Shown piece after piece: positions 20,666 to 32,453 of a DNA stretch of 64,000 bases. Under the pieces are notes generated by a model. That model saw only the letters and a list, made by a program, of their open reading frames with translations, made no database searches and was not told the origin of the DNA. Every line of letters begins with the position of its first letter. The stretch's first letter is position 1. Source of the stretch: Psococerastis gibbosa (Eukaryota > Arthropoda > Insecta > Psocodea > Psocidae); the NCBI GenBank assembly GCA_963971405.1, contig OZ020486.1:26931419-26995418 (forward strand). Reading direction: 5' to 3'. Position numbers and translations under genes: made by a program.

Positions 20666-20673
20666 ATGACTTC

Positions 20674-22970
20674 TGAAATTAAAAAAAAACTAATAGGAAC
20701 TGTTCGACAGCAATAAAAGAATATGAAATCGTTTATTTATTCCTATGCGCAATATGCGGATCTCCCTTTTATGGGGTTTTTAAGCCTAATAATGCGTAAT
20801 ATTGTACAGGTTACGAAAGGTTATGAGGACTCTGCCCACGCAGAAATCAACAAACACAGTGAGTTGATGTATTGTACACCTATATTTTTTATAGGTAGTC
20901 ATGACCCGTTGTTAACCTAAATTCATTCCGCCACTGAATGGTATCAGCGTAGGTTTTTTGGCGGCCTGTTTTTCTTCTGCACTAGTTTTTCCCACGTTTT
21001 TCCAGCGGCGTCGTCCTGTGAGCTATCCCGCACAATTTTCGAATAGAAAGTGCTGTTAAAATTAGTTTTGGTTACATTTTTTACCCCCAGATTAATTTAA
21101 TATTAAACGGCATCGTAGACCCACTGGTTCTTAGGTTGAGGCTGTAGAAAATGTTGAAGTTAGGTACGGCACGGCGCTGCGGTGTTTACCGAACGCTCAA
21201 AATTGAAATTTTTTCAAGATGAAAGGAGACGAAATGGAGGAGAAGAATAAAATTAATCACACGCATTATTAAAGAAGTAGTCTTTGCACATAAACAAAAC
21301 TCCAGAGTTAGAAGCGGGTGTTTGGGGCGTTCCAATGATATCCTTTTCTCATTCCTATTTGTCATATTCTAAATCAAAGTACGGTCTTCGCAGTGCTACA
21401 CAATATATGCATATCGTATTTAATGAATAAGCTATATTTGAACTCATATTCCGATTCTGAAAAAAATCCTCGTCAGGAATCCAGGAATGAAATCCCTTTG
21501 TTCTTTAAAGCAGCTTGCAGATTTAATTACTTTAACGAGCCCCCTAACAACAATTAGCCATCAGCCAATACGTACAGATATTAATTTGTACACTCGAACA
21601 ACTATTGTATAGGGAAATTGATGAAATAATGAGCTGAGAGGCGTCATCGTAGAGATAGGTACCAATTTATTTTGGATTTAGAGCTATTGCTTCATCAGCT
21701 TGTCCACATGTTTACAGTGGAAATGGAAAATCAGTTGAGGGTAAAGGAGGCGGCACATTGTCTCCTTTTCGATTGGAATCAGTGCGGGCTTTTGTATAGA
21801 TGACGGAAACAGCTTTCATCGGCTCGTGTTTCTGAACCAGCGAGGAAACCAGACATAAACACAAGGGTTAAGTGCATCTCATCAATAGAATCTAATCTAG
21901 GTAAACAGCAGGAGAAAGAATCGAAATAGCTTTCGAAATGGATCATTATGCCAGAGCATGACGACAGTAATACGAGAGGTATTTCAATGGGTGCGAAGTA
22001 AAAATGGGAAAATTTAGAAAAAAATTAAAAATGTTGTTTTAGGTAAAAGCTGCTTCTTTGAAGTTGGAGAATGAAAAAGTTAAGAGGTCTAAATTATGGA
22101 GAATTTGTTTTATTCAAAAAATAAACTTCTGAGTTTTATATGAGTTTTACTTAGAAGTCCTCGAAATTGCAAATTTCATAATTTTCTCCTTAAATCTCCC
22201 ATTAATAGTATTATTGGGGGTGCGTTCTATGTAAGAATTACATTATACGGTAGTCTACAATAATCATTTACCACAGTGTAATATAAATGCGAAGTAAAAC
22301 ATATATAACGTAAAAGACACCTGAAATATCATCATGCTGATTAAATTGTGCTTAACTGATGCGAACAAATTTCAAACTTCTCCCTTGAGACGTTCAATTT
22401 TCTAATGTAAAGCAAATTCATGTATCATAATATAACATCGTATAATGTATTCCACACGATTTTAACAGAATTGGGAGCTCCAAACTGCTGATTTGATTTG
22501 GGAAATGGTGAAAACATTCAGGTAGCTGTACCTATAATTTTAAAAGTGATGAGAAAAACAACATGGGCAAGTTTTCCGCGGGGCATCATTGGGATTCAAT
22601 ATATGTGTTTTGCAAACCTAGGGCACTTGAGTATTGTTTTATTGTTTTTTGTTAGCCTTGTGATGATAACGTGATTATTTTCATTTTCAATTTGTCATGA
22701 ATTGCACGCAGTTAAATACCCGTACAATAAAGCCAGTAATTAATATCAAATTAAAATAAGATACATATTAAAAAAATAAATTATTATTTAATATATTAAT
22801 ATATATAATATATTTAATTTATATTTGAGCTGGGTACATTTCAACCGACTTTCAAGGCCCCTTAGCTGTTGGCACTCCGCTGACTAACTACGGAGGAGTG
22901 AAATAGCGGCCGCCAACCTACGATATATCGCCTGGGTCTAAAACAGAAGGTAGTCTTCCTCATCAATTAA
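20674..22970. other. Probable 5' intron of sNPFR, no other gene seen
   Basis: Upstream of the splice acceptor on the minus strand no coding exon is recognised. A fragment of the 36245-36638 MITE arm (TTTTTTACCCCCAGATTAAT, then AAACGGCATCGTAGACCC) lies at 21065-21127. AT palindromes occur at about 22790-22815. Confidence 0.45.
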
Positions 22971-22974
22971 TTGC

Positions 22975-23250
22975 TAGGTAGCAATATGGGCACCTGTGAC
23001 CAACAAAGCTACAAACTGTACAAAAACATTACTCCGTGGGTCAAGACTGTCGGTCCATGCGCCCAGGGGCCAGGGACCAGGTGGATTCCGAGCCACGTTA
23101 GAATCAACGGTAACGAAACGAGGATGCTGATGAACTGGCAAAACAGGGCACAGCCCTTCAATAACTAGCCTGCACCCAACCATTAGAGGTAGGGAATCGA
23201 ACGTGGGATGGGACTGATGGGAGTACCACCCACTCCCGAAACGTCGCCCC
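22975..23250 (-). repeat. tRNA-headed SINE, minus strand
   Basis: Read on the minus strand, 23250-23188 carries a polymerase III A-box-like TGGGTGGTACTCCCATC and a B-box-like ACGTTCGATTCCC with tRNA-like spacing. A non-tRNA body of about 200 bases follows. The body contains open frames on both strands that are not genes. No acceptor-stem pairing or terminal signal supports a real tRNA gene. Confidence 0.5.
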
Positions 23251-23379
23251 CTTTCCCTGACAATGTTCTAATTGTTTAATGACTATTAGTTCGATGACTA
23301 TGCCCCTGCCTCTAATGCCTACTAACACAACTGACAATCTTTTTTTTTTTTTTTTTTTAAAGATAAATCGCATACAAAC

Positions 23380-23534
23380 AATTTAATGAATGTATCCGAT
23401 TGACCTTTTCAGTCGCCTCTGTAGGTCATTACCCGTGATAAGTACGACACGTCTCCGATTGCATGGCGTGTAAAGACTCGACAAGTGCAAGCACGTTACC
23501 ACCTGGCCATTTAAGCCCAATCAACCCGTTCGTT
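23380..23534 (+). repeat. Dispersed repeat, copy 1 of 3 (TACGACACGTCTCCGAT family)
   Basis: It shares ACGACACGTCTCCGAT and GCATGG.GTGTA.AGACTCG with 40975-41085, and AATGAATGTATC, TTCAGTCGC and CTGTA with 34353-34500. All three copies lie on the plus strand. The class is unknown. A T run (23339-23358) precedes this copy. Confidence 0.5.
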
Positions 23535-24583
23535 AATAACAATTCGATTACTTTAAAATCGCAAAAAAAAATTACTACCGCAATGAAACGTTCGAAACGT
23601 AGCCTATATTAAGGCTGCCTATGTTTTGTCATTTTCAAAAAATTATGTTGGATTGTCAGTTTTGCATTCTACTGAGTTTCATAAAGTTAAGACAGCTTTG
23701 GAAATGGTTTGTAAACCAAAGGAGGCCGATTCATTTTAGCAACAAATAATATTATTGTAGAACGAAAAATTAAGGCATAAACAACGTACCGTAAAGTGTA
23801 CTGTAATGTGTATAATGTGCTGTATACAGTATACTGTACTGTGTATGTGAGAAATTTGGGCCGAACATTTCAAATTTTAGGTAAGTAAAGGGTGAACGAG
23901 AATCGTATTGATGAAGATAATTATTTCTGCATACCATAGCCCAAATTTCAATAAAATAGCATTAACACAAATCCATAAAAAAATGTATGCTTTTGCGGAA
24001 TATTTACACTACTTAAGACATTATTGTTACACTACTCTAAAATACAGAAAAGGGGTTTCGTTAGGTACCGTATACATACTGTATATACATACATATTTGA
24101 TAGAATAGTAGTAAATCATTAACGTAATAAATCTGCAATTTGCGAAAGCTTGCATATTGTCTAATAACTTATCATGACTATATTTTTTATGCACCTACTG
24201 TATGCTTGCGACTATGGAGCGAGAAATTAATTAATTTAAACAAAACGACAAAACATTCGGAAAGCTCCACCGCACTTCAAAGTGTGCTTGGTTCTAAAAA
24301 AATTTTGTTAACTGAAATATGAGAACTTTGGCATACAGATAAAAAGTTATACAATAGGCTCACGAACCGTAATATACGTAGCTTTAATTGAATGCACGGT
24401 ATTCATGCATCCTGCTGTAATATTTCCTGTTGTAATATTACAATTATTCATTGAACAAAAGAGCAATAAAGCGTGTTAGTGTTGCATTTATATTGTTTGC
24501 TTTGTGCGAAGTACATCAACCGCGTACATCTCTGAATATACTTTTTATCGTCTTCATTCCAACTTTCTGTTGTATTTTATTTC
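23535..24583. other. Gene-free AT-rich spacer
   Basis: No gene. 24205-24272 is a fragment related to 2156-2235. Runs built on GTACTGTA and TATACTGTA occur at about 23795-23845. Confidence 0.4.
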
Positions 24584-25734
24584 CATACGGTATCAATGGA
24601 CCATACCTATTGTAAAGAAAATGTAATTAACTTTCACGGATAATGCGTTTGTTTGGTACAAAATATTTATTGGTTTATCGTATTGTTTGATCACAATTGC
24701 GTAGGTAGCTGGGCTACTGGATTGCTCTCATTAATTCACGAAAACTTAAATGCTGGCCTGAATCCTTGTTACTGCGTATGTGTCAGGACTTGGTCCAATT
24801 GGCTCTACCCCTCCAACGAGGAAGGTGAACAACTTACAAGTTCCAAAATTTTAAAATATAGCCTAAAAGTAAAACCTCCAGCACTCATTTTTATCAATAG
24901 CTTTTCATGGTCCTTAAACGTTATTATAAGCCTAAATGCAACCAGTATGTACTGGATTTTGATCATAGCATACCTACCTACCTATAGGTTTTACTTTTAG
25001 GCTATATTTTTTAATTCTGGAATTTTGACTTTATCAAATGGTTAATTGTTAGGTATTATTAATTATGACAGCTAACTTAATTAGTTACTGTTTTGACTAT
25101 TTTCCGTGACGAAATCGAGAATCTACTGAATTGTATTATATGTCGTGCATTATGGTTGGAAATGGAATAAATAGCCTAGGCTACTACTTTGCATATAGTA
25201 ACTGTTATGTAACTATATTATATAGGTACTAGTTAAGTTAGCTGCCATAATTAATAATATCTAACAATTAACCATTAATTTTGATAATGTCAAAGTTCCA
25301 GAATTTTAAAATATAGCCTAAAAGTAAAACCTATAGGTAGGTAGGTATGCTATGATCAAAATCCAGTACATATTGGTTGCATTTAGGCTTATAATAACGT
25401 TTAAGGACCATGAAAAGCTATTGATAAAAATGAGTGCTGGAGGTTTTACTTTCAGGCTATATTTTAAAATTTTGGAACTTGTAAGTTGTACACCGTCCTC
25501 GTTGGAGGGGTAGAGCCAATTGGACCAAGTCCTGACACATGCGCAGTAACAAGGATTCAGGCCAGCATTTAAGTTTTCGCGAATTAATGAGAGCAATCCA
25601 GTAGCCCAGCTATCTACGCACTTCTGATCATACAATACGATTAACCAATAAATATTTTGTATCAAATAAACGCATTATCCATGAAAGTTAATTACATTTT
25701 GTTTCTAATAGGTATGGTCTATTGATACCGTATG
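24584..25734. repeat. 1.15-kb palindrome (foldback element)
   Basis: The arms 24584-25087 and 25226-25734 are inverted copies of each other over about 505 bp with scattered differences and a 138-bp spacer. Each arm carries the same 115-codon open frame, 24653-25000 plus and 25318-25665 minus. The two translations differ at about 11 residues, with no recognisable domain, so I treat them as arm sequence and not genes. Within each arm there is a second inverted repeat: about 24841-24878 against 24986-25022, built on ATATAGCCTAAAAGTAAAAC. No transposase is present. Confidence 0.85.
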
Positions 25735-25790
25735 TAGTCCTGACACATGCGCAGTAACAAGGATTCAGGCCAGCATTTAAGTTTTCGTAT
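25735..25790 (+). repeat. Partial duplication of palindrome arm sequence
   Basis: Directly at the right edge of the palindrome, GTCCTGACACATGCGCAGTA and about 30 further bases repeat, in the same orientation, the sequence at about 25530-25585 inside the right arm. It looks like a slippage or repair scar, or a second partial insertion. Confidence 0.65.
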
Positions 25791-26344
25791 TAATTCAGGC
25801 ACTAAATTTTACAATTCCGATTGGCCAATCTGCCCTGTACTTAGCATGTAAGTAAATGGGTCAGTTTTATTTCGTGACGAAGGAACGACTGAAAATCTAG
25901 TGATCAATTGACTTTGGGTTGGTAAAATTATTGTCGCTACTGAAGAAAACTGAGCAAACATTGTACTTACCAACCAAAATTCTCAGCTACTTAAATTAAC
26001 TTTAACATAAAATCTTAAATACGATTTGAATATTGTCTTTTTTAGGTTTCCAAGACTTGTTACCTATTAAGAAAGAGTCTTGAACATGTCCTTTAAGGCT
26101 TGAAAAGTTATACATTGCGAATGCGTATCCAGGTTCGAAAAATATTTAAATGTAAATATAAATTGTTATAGTTCACTTATTTTCTTGATGTCGACATGAC
26201 AAAGCACTGAAGTAACAAATTTTAATGAAGGAAACTCATTCTCCCTTCTGGAGGGTAGGAAGTAATTAAAAATGTCACATGGAGTTCTGATTATTTTGGG
26301 TTTTGAAAATCAAACTGGGGGCACTTGTCAAGAAAAATGTTTCA
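25791..26344. other. Gene-free spacer
   Basis: No gene or assignable repeat was seen. Confidence 0.4.
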
Positions 26345-26760
26345 GACAGCACAATTAAATATTTTTACTCTATTTGGCACCTAAAACGCATATGCAGTTA
26401 GAAAGTATCGATAAAAAGGTTACTCAGAAAAATATATTTTTGCCATTTATTCATGTTTTTTACATATTATTTTATCCCTTAAGTTGAGTCAGTCCGAAAT
26501 AGAAAACATTGCTGCGAGATGTGATTTTTTTTAACCTTTCATGCTGAATTTTATCGGAAGCCGTCAAATGGTCTGTCCACAAATCCAAATCGACGAACAG
26601 ACCGACAGACAGACATTTCCCACCAGTCACTTCTTTGGGTTACTAAGATCTCAAAACGCGTAAATCCATTGAAATTTCGAAATATAAAATTTCGACCAAC
26701 CCAAGGCTTTCCTATAAATCTTATTCTTACGTATAAATAGGAAAGTAATAAAAATTCTAA
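26345..26760 (-). repeat. Diverged minus-strand copy of the GTCTGTC family
   Basis: Read on the minus strand from 26760 it runs TTACTTTCCTATTTATACGT, later GGTCGAAATTTTATATTTCG, GGATTTACGCGTTTTGAG and GAAATGTCTGTCTGTCGG. This parallels the plus-strand copies at 39861, 55619 and 57937. Its distal part (CTCTATTTGGCACCTAAAA) is shared with the fragment at 31905-32360. Confidence 0.6.
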
Positions 26761-28160
26761 ATTTTGAAATTAAAGAAAATATGCATAGCTGTAGTACTAT
26801 GGAGCCTACAAATTCTGTAGGATCGAGCTGAAAATTCTCTCACAAAACTTGATGTAACAAAACGTTGTATGTTGTAAGTGGACTCAAGACATAATACCGT
26901 TGTGGCAGGGTTTTGAATAAATTTCCCCCAAAAGGATTTAACGATACAATACCGTATTGGAGGAATCTCAAATTTATTTAATTGGTCACAGTAATATAAC
27001 TGTACAACGCGAACGTAAGGACCATAGGCTTATTAAGTTAATCTAATAAGATGATTTTATCTATTACAAATTTATGACGTTCCTCGGATTCAGTGTTTAG
27101 TTTCAGTGATTGGTCAGATAAGTGGTCATCTTAAATAGCTGAGTAAGACATCAGATGTAATTTAGGTCCATCAGGTTTGAGCAGAAATAAAACGTTGAAT
27201 GATGTCACAGCCTCAGTTTACTCATAAAAATTTTATGATGTTGAGTCGGAGCACCAGTTAAGTTACGTCACGTATGACGCTCCAAGCATCTCAGCGTAAA
27301 GTAATACCACTTCATATGGCTAATTTTCAGACACCATTTTCAAACTTTTCCAGGTGAAACCTCACAGACAAAATTAATCCAAGCCAATAATATAGTACCT
27401 ACTAGGTATAACTTGAATTCGATTTGTTGACGTCATTTTAATCGACAGAAATAAGGGCGGAAGATAAAAGGGAGAATTTAGTGACCTCTGTACTGAGAAT
27501 GGAGCGTGGCGTATATACGAAAGACTGCTGAATGAAAGAAATCCGCACTAAAGAGGACAGGCTCATAGTCCAGTTATTAATGGACGTCTTTCGTACAGGA
27601 ATCCATAGAGCAATGACGTCTAGTCCCAATGTTTTGATTGGTTAAGAACGGTATGGCCCATGATCTGATTGGTTGGCACTATTATTTTTCTATATGAAAG
27701 AGATCCATACATCTACAATCTACAGTACACTTTTGGTGGATGCTACTAGTCTGAGCTACAAGGCAACAACTTGAGTAATGACAGAACGAAATGATCTGGT
27801 GATTGGTGCCCGGTAGATGAGCCGCTTCAAAGTTCAAAATTTGAAAAAAAAATAAAATATAAAAAATGCCGTAGTTAAATTTATTGTAATAATAAATAAT
27901 TGCGAAAGACACAAGTGGTGACCCGCGTATCGGTTCCACATCCAACTTGTTATTATACTGTTATTGTCCTTGCGGCACCATACCATATACTCGTACAAAA
28001 TACAAACAGCATATATAAAAAATAATTGTTTTAAAAAAACAATAATTATTCTTATTATATGCTATGGCATATACTATATCATTGTATCTGATACACAGTA
28101 CTGTCTGCGGGCATCATTAGTTAAATATCCTGATTTGGCAAACTTACCTCGGAGGACATT
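26761..28160. other. Gene-free spacer
   Basis: No supported gene. Frames at 27438-27629 and 27682-27945 (minus) have no recognisable domain. Confidence 0.4.
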
Positions 28161-28177
28161 ATGAGTAGAGATGATTT

Positions 28178-28385
28178 ATGCCAAAACTGATTTCTGAATA
28201 TGATTTGCCATTTCCATGGCCGTGGCAGCAGAGGCTGACGTGTGAGCTGACTTTGAACGTGGTGAAAGCGGCGAGAAAGTCTCCCCCACCACCGCTCGCT
28301 CTCACGCCTGCCGACACACTGAAACCAGATTCACGCCATAACCATCTCCATCTTCCTTTCCTTCCCTCCACTTCAATGTCCAATT
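28178..28385 (-). promoter_or_regulatory. GC-richer island, candidate promoter or first exon
   Basis: This roughly 200-bp patch is richer in G and C than its surroundings and has several CpG. On the minus strand it carries TCAGTGTG, an arthropod initiator-like TCAGT, about 7.6 kb upstream of the sNPFR exon on the same strand. No TATA box or clear downstream element is evident, and I cannot identify a donor that would join it to the receptor. The open frames on both strands (74-78 codons) are not recognisable. It may equally be unrelated. Confidence 0.2.
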
Positions 28386-29136
28386 ATTATTATGTTATTC
28401 ACAAAAAATTATAACATTCCAAGGATTAACAAAAAGCTCCAACAATGAAGCTGGGTAAAACAAATAAATGCTGAGCAGTTGACTTAAAATGGAGTAGGTA
28501 CAGTTTTTATATTTTTTACATTCTATTTTAATTTATCTATTAATTTTATTGCTTGCAAGTAGGAAAATCATGTAATTATGACCATTAAATTGTGTGTAGT
28601 TATACTACAGTATAAATTTGCAGCTATGTAGCAAAAGTTACTGCTGATATTTATTATTAAAATAAATAAAAATAATATTATGATGAAGCATTGTTTAGCA
28701 GCACTGTAGGTTAGGTTATAACTGTATGAGCCTTTTGTCCCAAATAAGCGCTTGCTTGGGGATGCGGGATGTTATTATTATGTAAGTTATTGTATTTTGT
28801 AATATATACTCCTTGTCCAAGGAGTACTGGACAAGGAAAAAGGAAAAACATTATGTAAGCTAGTACTTGAATCATTGCAGTGAATTGCTCAATTTTTAGC
28901 CCGCATGTAGCCATTTCTCAAATTTATTGGATAATCCTTAATATTGCGCTGAATTCACAGGTGCGTTTATAAATATATATAATATATAATTGTATCGCGT
29001 ATGTGCCATTATTTTAAGCGATAGTGAATAACTGTGTCAGCCTATGTTGGAAAACAGTACTTTAATGAACTTCCTATGGATATAAAAACTCACCAAACTA
29101 TAATTTATTCAGAAAATGAATCCACAAATGTATGTC
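28386..29136. other. Gene-free spacer
   Basis: No gene seen. A short hairpin built on TCCTTGTCCA and TGGACAAGGA lies near 28810-28838. Confidence 0.4.
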
Positions 29137-29410
29137 TTGGGCGGCTATTCCACCGGCGAATTTACTTCATTTTTGATTTGAGATGTTTTGTGTGTTTTGT
29201 TTTAAGGAGACTATTATGTAGATACATAACTTATCTATTATAAATTAAGTTATAATATGGTAGCAGACATCATTCATAAGTCTCTACCATATTATAACTT
29301 AATTTATAATAGATAAATTAAGTATCTACATAATATTCTCCTTAAAACAAAACAAACAAAAAATCTCAAATCACAAATGAAGTAAGTTCGCCGGTGGAAT
29401 TGCCTCCTTA
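29137..29410. mobile_element. GGCNATTCCACC-ended MITE, hairpin type
   Basis: The ends GGGCGGCTATTCCACCGGCG and CGCCGGTGGAATTGCCTCC are inverted. Inside, TTTTAAGGAGACTATTATGT with TAACTTATCTATTATAAATT is mirrored by the right half, so the unit is almost a perfect hairpin around TGGTAGCAGACATCATTC. The same core occurs in 46753-46935 and 53411-53580. No ORF. Confidence 0.75.
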
Positions 29411-30384
29411 TTAAAACCCAAGTGTCGTAAACAAATTAAAATAATAAATACCACTTTATCACGCACCTACACCATGCCTATGTACACACAATACATACAT
29501 ATTTACTTCCAATAAAGTTAAGTTGTGTTAAATCAGTTAACCTAGTCTGAATAAAATTTCCCCCTGTAACGGGCCTAGCCCATAGGACAAAACTGTTTTT
29601 TGTTTTATTGTATTTAAATTGTCTTGTACAGATTGGAAATACATTATTTATTCATTTGTTCGTTATTCATGTAACTTTCCAACCAGTCTGCAGTCACCCT
29701 ATTGACGAAATAGATAAGGCTTACAATAATACAATAAAATGCATTCCTTTAGGCTACAAGTTTTTTTCATGGTATCATAGACTATATCATTGTGGTACCT
29801 ATTTTAATATCATAGCCTCGTTGTGATCCTTCTATATAATGTATATACTTTAATATTGTTATATCTAGTTTTGAACTCTCAAAACTGCATAAAATTTAAT
29901 GTCCTTTTAAACAAAGCCAGCACAAACAGAAAATAATAACTTATCAGCGAATAAGTGTTTATTATTACAAATAAACACCAATGAATGTGCATTTACATTA
30001 ATTAAAAATTAAAATAAATATGCTAATTGTATTATGCTAGGCATAGCTGTAGGCAGAATCTTTTCTTCTTGACTCTAGTGGTACAAAAAGACAAAACAAC
30101 AGTTGGATATTGTCTTCCTTGAAGCGCGTTAGTTTTATTACCGAATTTAAATAATTTAAATATTTCACCGGTTAAGTAATTCTTTTACTTTAGTACCATG
30201 CCTGCAGATGGTTCGTGGTAGAGTTTTGGAAATTTTATTAATAAAGCGGTACGATACGATGGCTTACTGTATTACGTCTTGACATAAACTCGTGATCTTA
30301 TCTCTTTAATATATAAATCGACGTTTGGCATATCGGCTGTTATATTCATATTATGATGGCTGTAATTATATTTCCCTTTAAACA
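29411..30384. other. Gene-free spacer
   Basis: No gene or assigned repeat. Confidence 0.4.
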
Positions 30385-30773
30385 TAGGCGCCCATTCCAC
30401 CAACCGGCTAGGACTATTTACAAAAACGGTGACGTGGTAGCAGACATTCAAGACTTAGGCGGGGTTTCCACCGACCTCGCATTGCAGAATGCAAATGACA
30501 TTGACGGAAATTAGAATTTTTCTTTTTATAGAAATCTATTAAAATGTTTGTACTTAACATATCCCATGACGCCATTTTTTAATTTTAGTTTGTTTGTTTG
30601 TGATTTTACTGTATGATCATTGATCAATTTTAACTATAGCATAGAGGAAAATAAACATTTCCGTCAATTCTGCAATGCGAGGTCGGTGGAAACCCCGCCT
30701 AAGTCTTGAATGTCTGCTACCACGTCACTGTTTTTGTAAATAGCCCTAGCCGGTCGGTGGAATGGGCGCCTTA
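30385..30773. mobile_element. GGCGCCCATTCCACC MITE, copy 1
   Basis: The left end GGCGCCCATTCCACCAACCG is inverted at the right as CGGTCGGTGGAATGGGCGCC, with TTA following the right end. The inverted arms extend about 100 bp and include GACGTGGTAGCAGACATTCA, GGCGGGGTTTCCACCGACCT and TCGCATTGCAGAAT. No ORF. A second full copy is at 42932-43322. Confidence 0.8.
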
Positions 30774-31320
30774 GCTGATAATACCTTTTAATGAATTTTA
30801 ATAAAATACGTACTTGCTTCCATATCAGAAAGATTTATAGTCGGAGCCACAATAAAGAAACTAAAAATACAACGGTACCGCATTTCTAAATTAAATTGTT
30901 TTTCTGCGGAATGGTTTTAATTTAGGTGAAGACTGTGGGGCACGAAAGGCTTCTCACCATGGGAAGAACAGAAGCTGAGCACGGAAGATGAGTATAGCTA
31001 CTGCACGTTATGTCTTGTGAAAGCAAATTACAGCTCCAGGGGAAATTCAGAATGTGCTTTTATACCAAACACTGAATTCTTAAACTGGGAAATTAATACA
31101 ATGTTCCATTTCCGCGAGGAAGTTCAATAACAATTTTGATGCCTCAACCAAAATTACGCGTCTTGGAATTGGTTATAACGGGAATATTTTTAAATGCAAA
31201 GGTTGTTAGACCTACTTGGTTTTTTCACTGCCTAATAGTGAGTGAATAAGAATCCCACCCGCATGAGATGAAGCTATCTTATATGTATGATTTGAGGAAT
31301 TTTTAAGGCAAAGCCTTATC
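30774..31320. other. Gene-free spacer
   Basis: No gene or assigned repeat was seen. Confidence 0.4.
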
Positions 31321-31327
31321 CCTAAAA

Positions 31328-31545
31328 TGGCCGGCCGCCTTACCAAGTTGAATCCAGCGGACCAGAGCAGGTTCAAAGATGCAGATAACTTGGTAATGTG
31401 CACAGTGCCGGTAGGGAAACATGGTAGGACTTGTCCTGGTCACCTCCGAACTAATCGTGTGACTTCACTGTGTTTCCCAAGTGGTTCGGAATCCACTATA
31501 ATCAGGAGGTCCCCTGTCCTATGGGCCCACACCGTGGCCTGGGAC
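31328..31545 (+). repeat. 5S-like SINE, copy 1
   Basis: The head (GGCCGCCTTACCAAGTTGAA, later AACTTGGTAATGTGCACAGT) and tail (CTGGTCACCTCCGAACTAAT, AAGTGGTTCGGAATCCACTA) are shared with copies at 61272-61672 and 63508-63857. The head order, including the CC.TACCA..TTGAA start, resembles 5S rRNA, as in SINE3-class elements. The overlapping 82-codon frame is not a gene. Confidence 0.6.
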
Positions 31546-31904
31546 TGTGTCCAAACATACTACTACTATCCCTAAAATGAAAATTAAATTAAATAAATGG
31601 TACGAGTGAACCCGTGCATATGCTTTCATATTTTTCAATTACAATAGGTACCGTAATTAATAACTATGGAATATGTTTCAAAGTTAATAACTGCGTTATG
31701 GTTACATTTAGGTTTAGATTTTCCCTATCCTAAAGCACTGTAATGAATCGTTGTTACAATTGCATAGTCTAGAGCTGGCAGACGTATACAATATTACACA
31801 ATAATAATGCCATGATATGCCGCACATAGGCGCACGGGTTATCCATAATTACAATAAATTTTTTTTTTTTTCTTCAAAACCAAAACGCAGTCTTTTTGGT
31901 TTTG
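31546..31904. other. Gene-free spacer
   Basis: No gene seen. A T run lies near 31860-31870. Confidence 0.35.
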
Positions 31905-32360
31905 TTACTCTATTTAGCACCTATAAACAGGTTCCCCAGAAATATTATTTTAAAGTACTTTATCATGAAAATTGAGCTTTTACTGACCCTGAGCCAAACT
32001 ATCAAAGGAGATGCTAGACTAGGACCTAGTGGGGTTTGTTTACATTAATAAGCAAATTAAGCACTACAATATATGTGAGTATAAATGAAATCGCCGGAAC
32101 CGTCTCTGAGAAAACTCACTATAGAGGATGAAACCCACAATATTAAGTTATCCAAAAAGTAAAAAACATGTCAAGGAATTTTTTTTTAACATTTGTACAT
32201 GCCGAATTTCATTAAATTCAATCGACTAGTTTGGCTGCAAATCAATTTACAGACAGACATTTCATAAAAACCATTTTTGGGAATGCCCAAAAAAGTGGTA
32301 TCTCAAATTTTGCATTCAGGCTTTAAATACAGCACAGAACCCCAATTTAAAAATTCAGCA
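31905..32360 (-). repeat. Second diverged minus-strand copy of the GTCTGTC family
   Basis: It shares CTCTATTTAGCACCTATAA with 26370. On the minus strand it shows GGTTTTTATGAAATGTCTGT near 32250-32270. It is more decayed than the plus-strand copies. Confidence 0.45.
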
Positions 32361-32414
32361 CTCTAGCATGATTGGTTGCTGAAATCCAAATACCCCAAAA
32401 CCACGCTTTTCACG

Positions 32415-32453
32415 TGGACTCACTCACTTACTCACTCACTCACTCACTCACTG
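32415..32453 (+). repeat. (ACTC)n microsatellite
   Basis: About nine near-perfect tandem ACTC units. The open frame across it, with repeated THSL words, is an artefact. Confidence 0.85.

Larger units (their letters stand above)
19408..20672 (-). other. Exon carrying the entire sNPFR coding region
   Basis: On the minus strand a pyrimidine-rich tract of T and TTTCAG ends at 20673, giving a good 3' splice site 12 bases before the start codon. A consensus donor CTG|GTAAGT begins at 19407, 11 bases after the stop codon. The exon is thus about 1,265 bp with introns expected in both the 5' and 3' untranslated regions. Both sites are visible in sequence; their use is inferred. Confidence 0.7.

Noticed and set aside
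24653-25665. A pair of 115-residue open frames on opposite strands
   Set aside because: They are the two arms of the palindrome read outward to inward; no domain, start context or conservation evidence supports a gene.
28178-28414. 78-codon plus-strand coding exon in the GC-richer island
   Set aside because: Pro-rich composition only, no recognisable domain or splice context; kept as a weak regulatory candidate on the other strand.
32415-32453. CRISPR-like or coding repeat
   Set aside because: It is a plain ACTC microsatellite without spacers.
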